A stretch of DNA of 64,000 bases, taken from NCBI GenBank assembly GCA_916048095.2, contig OU696596.1, positions 1,265,195-1,329,194 on the forward strand, in the 5' to 3' direction. Positions 36,687 to 46,100 of the stretch are shown in pieces. The stretch is from Sacculina carcini (Eukaryota; Arthropoda; Thecostraca; Sacculinidae). A program made the translations under genes and the position numbers. The first letter of the stretch is position 1; every line of letters begins with the position of its first letter. The notes beneath the pieces are model-generated. The model saw only the letters and a program-made list of their open reading frames with translations. It did not search any database and was not told the DNA's origin.

Positions 36687-37256
36687 TGTTTGTGTGATTG
36701 TGCTTGTGTGTGTGTGTATCCATATGTGTGTTTGTTTGTTTGTGTATTTGTGTGTGTTTGTTTGTGTATTTGTGTGTGTTTGTTTGTGTATTTGTGTGTG
36801 TTTGTGTGTTTGTTTGTTTGTGTGTGATGCAGTGTTTTGCATGTGGTGCGGAGATTGGGCCTCACAAAAACAACCACAGTTATCAGTTCATGGTGAGTTG
36901 CTGCTCTCTCATACATTTCTCATCTCGCCCGGCTTCTGATTTTCCACGTGCGCTCTTTTTGTGGACTCCCAGACCAGCGCTAAATCCCATTCTAGTCTTA
37001 TATAATTCTCATTCTAGCAAGAAATTCAAGCTGAAAGTTTCCGTTTTACACTGAATCTTCTTTACATTGTATAGACAAATAGTGAAGCTAAATTTTCTGT
37101 TTTGTTTATTATTTTTATTAAGAGTGCAAGTGCACTATTACCACCATGCTGTTGTCCTCATTTACCCTGGAAGCTAACCAAAAGATGTAGAGAGAAAGAT
37201 AGTTAAAAAACCATTAATAAATGAATAACAATAAACTATCCATGAGATGTCACTGT

Positions 37257-37287
<31 letters not shown>

Positions 37288-40200
37288 CTGTCTGTGTGTG
37301 TCTGTCTGTGTGTGTCTGTCTGTGTGTGTCTGTCTGTGTGTGTCTGTCTGTGTGTGTGTGTGTGTCTGTTTGTATGTGTGTCTCTGTGTGTGTGTATGTG
37401 TCTGTGTGTGTGTGTGTATGTTTGTCCATTGTGTGTGTGTGTGTGTCTGTCTCTGTGTGTGTGTGTGTCTCTGTGTATGTGTCTGTGCATTGTGTGTGTA
37501 TGTCTGTCTCTGTGTGTGTGTGTATGTGGCAGGATCCTGGTAGTTTTGTGTTGTTTGGTAATTGTGACTGGAGGGCACGTGAGGACGTGCGTTTACTGGA
37601 CGCTATTGAGCAGTATGGCTACGGAAACTGGGTCGATATTGCCAAACACATTGAACACCGCTCTGCCGATGGTACCTGCATGCAAACACACACATATAAA
37701 CACACAGAGACACATTCACACATACACACACATATATAAACACACATATAGACACATACAAACACATACAAACACATATAAACACATACAAACACATACA
37801 CACATATATAAACAAATATCTATACACATACACACATACATATAACACATATAAACACATACACACATATTCGCACACAGAGACACATTCACACATATAT
37901 AATACATATTTAATACATACACATATAAAACATACACATACATATAACATATATAAACACATACACACATATATATATATATATACACATACACACATAT
38001 ATAAACACATATACATAGACACACACACATATATACTTAATACTTGACCATGGATTTTTAATTTCATTCTATTTTTGTTTTTATTGTTATATCTGCGCTG
38101 AAAACGCACCTTGGTGTACCAGTACAGTGTGTGTGTGTCACTGTGTGTGTGTGTGTTCCTGTGTGTTTGTGTGTGTGTGTGTGTTCTAATTCTGTCTTCT
38201 ATGTGTATGTGCTTCATGCGTGTGTTTTCCGTTCTTGTGTATGTATGTTTCTCCATTGTATGCTGTATGTGTGTTGTTGTGTTGAGCTCTGTTATCTGTG
38301 TTTGTGTGTCTGTTGTGTTGTGTTCTCGGTCTATTTGTTTGAGTGTATGTCTTTGTATGTCTGATATGTTGTGTTTTCTGGTTTGTATTTGTGTGTCTAT
38401 TGTGTTGTGATTTGTCAATCTGAGTGTATGTCGTTGTATGCTTGCTGTGTTGTCTTAATGTGTTGTATGTTATGTTGTCTTCTGTGCTGTATGTCGGCTT
38501 TGCTATCTTATTCAATATGTATATGTGTGCGTGTGTATTTTTTGTGTTTTTGAGTATGTAAACGTGAGTGTATGTTTGTGTTTGTGCGTATATGTACTTG
38601 TCTGTTTTGTGTGTGTGTGTGTGTGTGTATGTAGGTGAGTGTGTGTGTTCGTGATTGTGTATGTTTATGACTCTTGTGCTTGAGTGTGTGTGTGTGTGTG
38701 TGTGTTCGTGTGAAATACAATTACAAATATCACCCCATTTGTCTCGTGCAGAGGCTCAGGAGCGCTACATCACGTATTTTGTGGACGGGGAACTGGGCCA
38801 GGCCACACTGGGACAGTGTCAACATGAACAAGGTGGTGATTGTGCCGTGGCTGTTGATCATACAGCGCCATCTGGTGGCCAGTTATCTGCCAGTCTTTCT
38901 CCCGGCCTCTCTCCTCTGAATATTGATCCGCTTCACGCCAGTCAACTCATCTACATGCCGCTACGTGATGATTTCGAGAGGGTATGTGTGTAATGTTCAC
39001 CTCTTTCTTCCATCTCTATCTCTCTCTCTCTCTCATTCGTTTCATCTACATGCCTCTACGTGATGATTTCGAGAGGGTATGTGTGTAATGTCCCCCTCTC
39101 TCTTCCATCTCTATCTCTCTCTCTCTCTCTCTCATTCGTTTCATCTACATGCCGCTACGTGATGATTTCGAGAGGGTATGTGTGTAATGTCCCCCTCTTT
39201 CTTCCATCTCTCTCTCTTTCTCTCTCTCTCATTCGTTTCATCTACATGCCGCTACGTGATGATTTCGAGAGGGTATGTGTGTAATGTCCACCTCTTTCTT
39301 CCATCTCTATATCTCTTTCTGTCTCTCTCATTCGTTTCATCTACATGCCGCTACGTGATGATTTCGAGAGGGTATGTGTGTCATGTCCACCTCTTTCTTC
39401 CATCTCTATCTCTCTCTCTGTCTCTCTCTCATTCGTTTCATCTACATGCCGCTACGTGATGATTTCGAGAGGGTGTGTGTGTAATGTCCACCTCTTTCTT
39501 CCATCTCTATCTCTCTTTCTGTCTCTCTCATTCGTTTCATCTACATGCCGCTACGTGATGATTTCGAGAGGGTATGTGTGTAATGTCCACCTCTTTCTTC
39601 CATCTCTATCTCTCTTTCTGTCTCTCTCATTCGTTTCATTTGTTCTCTCATTCTATCTTCCTCTTATTTTTCATTCATTATTTCACATTCTTAATTCTCT
39701 CTCTCTCATTTATTTCATTTATTCTCATTTTCTCGTTCTTATTCTATTCTCTCTTTCTTTCATTATTCATTCATTCTTTCATATTCTTATTTTTCGTTTT
39801 TCTCATTCCATTTCTCATTTTTCCTATCTGTTTTTCTTTCTGTCTCATTGATGCCGTTCTGTTTCTAATTTCTATCATTCTATCTTGTCCTGTCTTGTGT
39901 TTGTCACTGGTGATATTGTCATGTTATTATCATGTTATTATCATGTTATTGTCATGTTATGTTGACTCTGTTTGTGACTCAGCATTATCGGCGATTCTAA
40001 ACGCCGGCCTGAAACACACACATCAAATATCTTCTCTTTATCTACTGTGTGTGTGTGTGTGTGTATGTGTGTGAGTGTCTCTGTGTGTGTGTGTATTTGT
40101 ACCCACCTATTTGTTTATCACAGGAGATGAGCTGTGTTCGTACTGTCCTGTCTCCAACCCACCCTCTAGTAACCTATCTTCCCTGAAATTCCCAGTATTT

Positions 40201-42111
40201 CACACCAGTTTTATCCACTATCTCTGTTTAAACTTTCATTCTACGCTTTTAGCTCCTACAATATCCTCCCCAATAACTGATTCCAGACATCAACACACAC
40301 CTGTATATGGGAAACTATACTTCTTCAAACATCTCTCGAATATCTATAGTGTTTTTCTGTTCTTTTCCATAACTTATCTTGTCTGAATTATTCCAAACTA
40401 TACAATTATTCATATCTAACTTTTGCATATCAATTCTATATGTCTAAAATATTAATCAAGTCGCCCTTTAGCCTTCGTTGTTCTAATGTGTATGTATGTA
40501 TGTGTGTGTGTATGTATGTGTGTGTGTGTGTGTGTGTATGTTTGTGTGTGCGTGTATGTGTGTGTAGGAGTTTGACAACGAGTGTGAACAGTTGGTTTCT
40601 CAGTTAAACATTGGCAGTGTTGAAGACGAGGAAATTGATACTGGTATTAACATTTTCCTTTACTCTCTCTCTCTCTCTGTCCCACTCTCTCTATCTCTCT
40701 GTTGTTTACTGCTTATGACACACACATGGGATGTCATATTGTTAATTGTAGGTATATTACCACAGGATTATTGCCTTTTTATCATCATGTGTGTGTGTGT
40801 GTCTTTTATTATTTTCTCTGTTTTCCCGTTTTTCTTTGTGTTTGTTTTTGTACAATATTAATATTTCAGCCGGTTGATACTTTGGAGCCAACTGTTTTAT
40901 ACGAGGCAATTAATAAATGTTGTTTTCTAAGTCCGGCTCCATATTGCTCATATTCATTGGTTGCGTCATTTTTGTCGCAACAGCTCTCAAACTGGCGCAC
41001 GTCGACATGTACGTGGCGCGCATAAGAGAACGTGCACGTCGCAAGCGAGTAGCCCGGGATTTTCAGCTGGCCAGCGCGTTTTTCGATGAGTTACGTCGTG
41101 ACGCATTACTGCAGGTTCCCGGCGGCGCGCGCATGCCTCGTCGCAAACGCGAGCGCACCTCATTATCGGTGCAATTGCGCGTGCTAGGACAGTTTCTCAC
41201 GCGCGCCGAGTTTGAACGTTTTCACAAGAATTTACAAACACAGCGAGATTTGCTGCATCGAGTCAAAGAATTGATCAGGTGTGTGTTAGCTGTCTCTCTT
41301 CTTCCTGTCTTCTATCTTACTGTTTCTTCTTTTCTTCCTGTTTCCTTTTACTTTCTATTTCCTTTCACTATCTCTGTTCTTTCTGTCTCTTTTACTGTCT
41401 CTCTTCTTCCTGTTTCCTTTTACTATCTCTCTTCTTTATCTTTCCTTTTACTGTCTTTCTTCTTCCTGTCTCTTTTACTGTCTTCCTTCTTCCTGTCTCT
41501 TTTACTGTCTTTCTTCTTCCTGTCTCTTTTACTGTCTTCCTTCTTCCTGTCTCTTTTACTGTCTTTCTTCTTCCTGTCTCTTACTGTCTTGTCTCTTCTT
41601 CCTGTGTCTTTCACTGTGTCTTTTCCTCTTTCTTCCTGTCTCTTGTGTATTTTCCCTGTTTCTTCTTTCTATTTCTTTCTGTTTCCTTCGTTCAGTTTTT
41701 GCCGGCCCTGTCTTTCTACTCTTCCTCTTTCCTCTTACTCTTCCTTCTTTCTGTCTTTCTGTTTTTTCTTCCTGTTTCCTTGTACTGTTTTATCTTCTAT
41801 CTGTTTCTTGTTGTTTCTTACTGTATATTCATCGTTTGTCTTATTCCTCTCTTCTATTTCTTCCTTCTTATTTCTTCTCCCTGTCTCCTCTGTGGTGAGA
41901 CCACGGTAGATTCTCCCGTCAGCGCATTATGAAACACACAGATAGAGAGATATATTTATTGTTTCTATCTCCTACATGTATATTATCATATGTGTGTGTA
42001 TGTGTGTGTGTGGGTGTAGGTATCGTCGTAACGGTATCACGCGTCTCGAGGACTGCGTCGAGTTTGAGCGCAGCAAGGCGAAACGTGAACAAGACCCCAC
42101 TAAAAAGGTGC

Positions 42112-42145
<34 letters not shown>

Positions 42146-42306
42146 AACACACACACACATACACTGATACACAACTAGAGACCAAAACTATAGGAGAGTT
42201 CAAACATAAATTGGATACTTAGTGGGAAAGAGAGAGTGGGACAGTGCGAGCGTAAGCTCATTTCCTCTACCTCAACTAGCTGAACATACACACATACATA
42301 CACATA

Positions 42307-42344
<38 letters not shown>

Positions 42345-43105
42345 TTTTGTCTGTATGCGGGAATTAAAGGCACACTGATAACATTTAGTTATTGTGAGTA
42401 TATATATGTGTTTGTGTGTGTGTGTATGTGTGTGCGTGTTATCTGGTATTAACTATGAAACATCTGAGTTTATGGACATGTTTCTGTGTGTGTGTGTGTG
42501 TATGTGTGTGTGTGTGTTATCTTGTTTTGACTATAGAAAGTGGATTTCTTACACGTTTTATGTGTGTGAGTGTGTGGGGGGGGGGGGGTTATGTTTATGT
42601 TTATATGTGTGTTTATGTTCTGAGGTGTTTGTAGACCAGTCTAGTGAACGTGTATGTGTGTGTGTGTGTGTGTGTTTGGCTGTAGATGGAGTGTATGTCC
42701 CCGCTTATAGACACCAGAACCAGTAGCATGACGGGGTGAGTAGCCACCCTGTCACGTGCTGTTCTGTTCTCCATTCCTCACTGCGTCACCAACCAACTCC
42801 ATATGAGACCCTCCTCAGTGTGTGTGTGTGTGTGTTTAGGTCAGTCGGGGTCATGGGTCATCTTGGGTCAGGTCACTCAGGTCACAAGATCAGAACCTGC
42901 TGTAATTGTAGCTTGCTGTATGTGTGTATGTGTGTGTCCACCTGTATGATTCCAGTTTTGAGTGTGATAGTATGAGTTATATCTATGTTTGTGTGTGTGT
43001 GTATGTTTGTGTATGTTAATGTGTCGTTATGTCAGTGTATGTGCCAATGTGTTTTATATGTCTTGTAATGTCTTATAGTGTCTTATAATGTATACCAGTA
43101 TGTTT

Positions 43106-43143
<38 letters not shown>

Positions 43144-46100
43144 AATTTTGGCTGTTGTTATTATTATTATTATCAATATTATTATTATTGTTATTGTTTC
43201 TTGTGTGTTTGTCAATGTGTGTGTGTGTGTGTTATTAATTTTGGCTATTATTATTATTGTTATTATTATTGTTATTGTTTCTTGTGTGTTTATCAATGTG
43301 TGTGTGTGTGTTATTTATTTTGCTATTATTATTATTGTTATTGTTATTGTTTTGTGCAGAGTCAGTCGAAGCGACGGAAGCGACCTCGCTACAACAAACT
43401 CAAGGAGAGAACATCTCGCTACTGGCGATATATCCTGGCACAGCGAGCCGTGCTCGATGAACAGCATCAACAACAACACACAGCAGAATGTTGGCAGCTC
43501 AGTGTGGGGGTGGCGAGACGGTGATGGCAGTCTCGTGCAGTCCTCTGAGAAACTCACTGAATCAGCCGGACATCATATGATCAGCGCGGCAGAACGAGCT
43601 GTCAGTTTTAACACTGCTATATCAGTACAGTACAGTATCATAACAGTTATAACAGTATCATATCAGTTTTAACACTATTATATCAGTATTACAAGTGTAT
43701 TATATCAGTATTACAAGTGTATTATATCAGTATTACAAGTGTATTATATCAGTATTACAAGTGTATTATATCAGTTATACAAGTGTATTATATCAGTTAT
43801 ACAAGTATATATATATATATATCAGTTTTAACATTACTATATCAGTTTTAACATTGCTATATCAGTATTAACGAGCTGTCAGTTTTAACACTGACATTGT
43901 TGACATATTGACACTGACACTGTTGTTATACTATACCAGTATAGTCATTCGGGGCAAATGACGATCGTTTTCATTAACATCTAACCAGCGCTTATACTAA
44001 TGACGATAGCAAAACATGCTAAGTACCACATAGTGTGTTGGTACACTGTGCTTCTATTCCCGTATTGAAAGCTTTCGAAAATTTTGTTTTTTCAAATACA
44101 GATCGAATTTAGTGGTGCGATCGTCATTTACCCCAGTGGGGTAAATGACGATTTTCGTAGGGTAATTAACGATCGATCCGTAATTCGTTAATTTGAAGGT
44201 AATTTGGCATTCTAGATGATAGATAAAGACAGAAATTATCAACTAAATATATTCAAACGAAAAACAAAGATGAACTAGCTCACATTACAATGCTAGCTTA
44301 CTTAGCCTGGCCTTAAGGCTGATACATAATACACTCTACGAAAAGAAGTGTTTTCTTCCGTTATAGCATGGTTTCAATGCCATCTCTCAGCAGATCTTCC
44401 AAAGATAAATCACTGGATGTATTTGCTTCAGTTATTGCGACACTGTTGATTCCGAGTCCTCATCATCCCCTTTCGACTTTCTCTTTTTCACTTTTGCCTT
44501 TTTCTTTGGTTATTCCTTGCTAGACTTCTCAGTTTGAGTAGGAGCTCCCTACCTGCGAAGTCTTGTCTTAGACTTGTTCATCTCTGCAATCTTTTGGTGG
44601 CAATTCTCATCAGTTATTACAGCTCATGGGAATGACTCTCCTCTTTTTTGTGAGGGGGTCGCACGACGTCCTCTGGAGTGTAGGACAGTCTCTATGCAAC
44701 CCAAGTGAAGTTGTTTGCATGACCGCCGCGGTATTCTAGTCGACTATGGCTCCTGGCGGGCTCCGCGAAGTACATTTCCTCGAAGTAATGCAAGACGTCG
44801 TCGCACGTGGTGCACCACGGGGCAATTGACGATCGCTATAGGGGTAAATAGAAATCGTGGATGGGGCATATTACGATCGGTGTGGGGCAATTGACGATCG
44901 CTACACTGATCGTCAATTACCCCCACACCGATCGTAATATGCCCCACTTTCAGAATGATGTGGTGTCTTTAATACTTGCATATAAATGCTATGGAAGAGA
45001 TAGCTATAGCCAATTGCCCCAGTTTCTTGAAGCGATCGCGAATTTCCCCCAAAATTTGTCCATGTGGTGAATTATGACAAATTTTCTGAAACATTGCAAA
45101 TGTTTTGTGCAACATGTTTTGAATGGTTTTGGGAGAAATTGTGTCACACATTCATTTTTTTACGTAGAAAGACGATTCATACACTGAAATGACCGCAAAC
45201 GAATGATCTAATAGTTTATCCACTAATTTCTTGTACATTGCGATTTCAACTCTCCTAGGGTCAAAATCATTTTTTACCCCCAAAATAACCAAATCGCCAT
45301 TTGCCCCAAATGACTATATTACAAATGTATTATATCAATTATACACTATTATATCAGTTATACAAGTAAATATATCAGTTATACAGGTAAATATATCAGT
45401 ATTAACACTATTATATCAGTTATTCAAGTAAATATACCAGTTATACAGGTAAATATATCAGTATTAACACTGCTATATCAGTATTAACACTATTATATCA
45501 GTATTAACACTGCTATATCAGTATTAACACTATTATATCAGTATTAACACTATTATATCAGTATTAACACTATTATATCAGTATTAACACTATTATATCA
45601 GTATTAACACTATTATATCAGTATTAACACTATTATATCAGTATTAACACTATTATATCAGTATTAACACTATTATATCAGTATTAACACTATTATATCA
45701 GTATTAACACTATTATATCAGTATTAACACTATTATATCAGTATTAACACTATTATATCAGTATTAACACTATTATATCAGTATTAACACTATTATATCA
45801 GTATTAACACTATTATATCAGTTTTACCAGTAAATATATCAGTATTACCAGTATTATATCAGTATTAACACTATTATATCAGTATTAACACTATTATATC
45901 AGTATTAACACTATTATATCAGTATTAACACTGCTATATCAGTATTAACACTGCTATATCAGTATTAACACTATTATATCAGTATTAACACTATTATATC
46001 AGTATTACCAGTATTATATCAGTATTAACACTATTATATCAGTATTAACACTATTATATCAGTATTAACACTATTATATCAGTATTAACACTATTATATC

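Larger units (their letters stand above)
43944..45314. mobile_element. inverted-repeat transposon inserted in TADA2B intron 10
   Basis: Left end GTCATTCGGGGCAAATG and right end CATTTGCCCCAAATGAC are inverted repeats, flanked by TA on both sides (Tc1/mariner-like target), though the flanks are AT-rich repeats so the duplication could be chance. 1371 bp. It interrupts the 20-bp minisatellite, with array on both sides. Contains several GGGGYAAWTGACGAT motifs and a 38-bp-arm palindrome at 44863-44945. Confidence 0.65.

Noticed and set aside
36398..36939. Long ORFs of Cys/Val or Thr/His repeats (also at 26482-26779, 37174-37578, 33435-33740, 57614-58685 and elsewhere)
   Set aside because: Translated (TG)n/(CA)n microsatellites; open in several frames at once, with no domain or splice logic.
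40917..41932. 330-aa and 217-aa ORFs over TADA2B exon 7 and intron 7
   Set aside because: Only 40984-41278 is coding. The rest is read-through of a pyrimidine-rich intronic minisatellite after the donor at 41279.
43377..43524. Protein-like frame [19 protein letters not shown] in exon 10
   Set aside because: Out of phase with exons 9 and 11 and ends at a stop at about 43524; the other frame gives a continuous Ada2b C-terminus.
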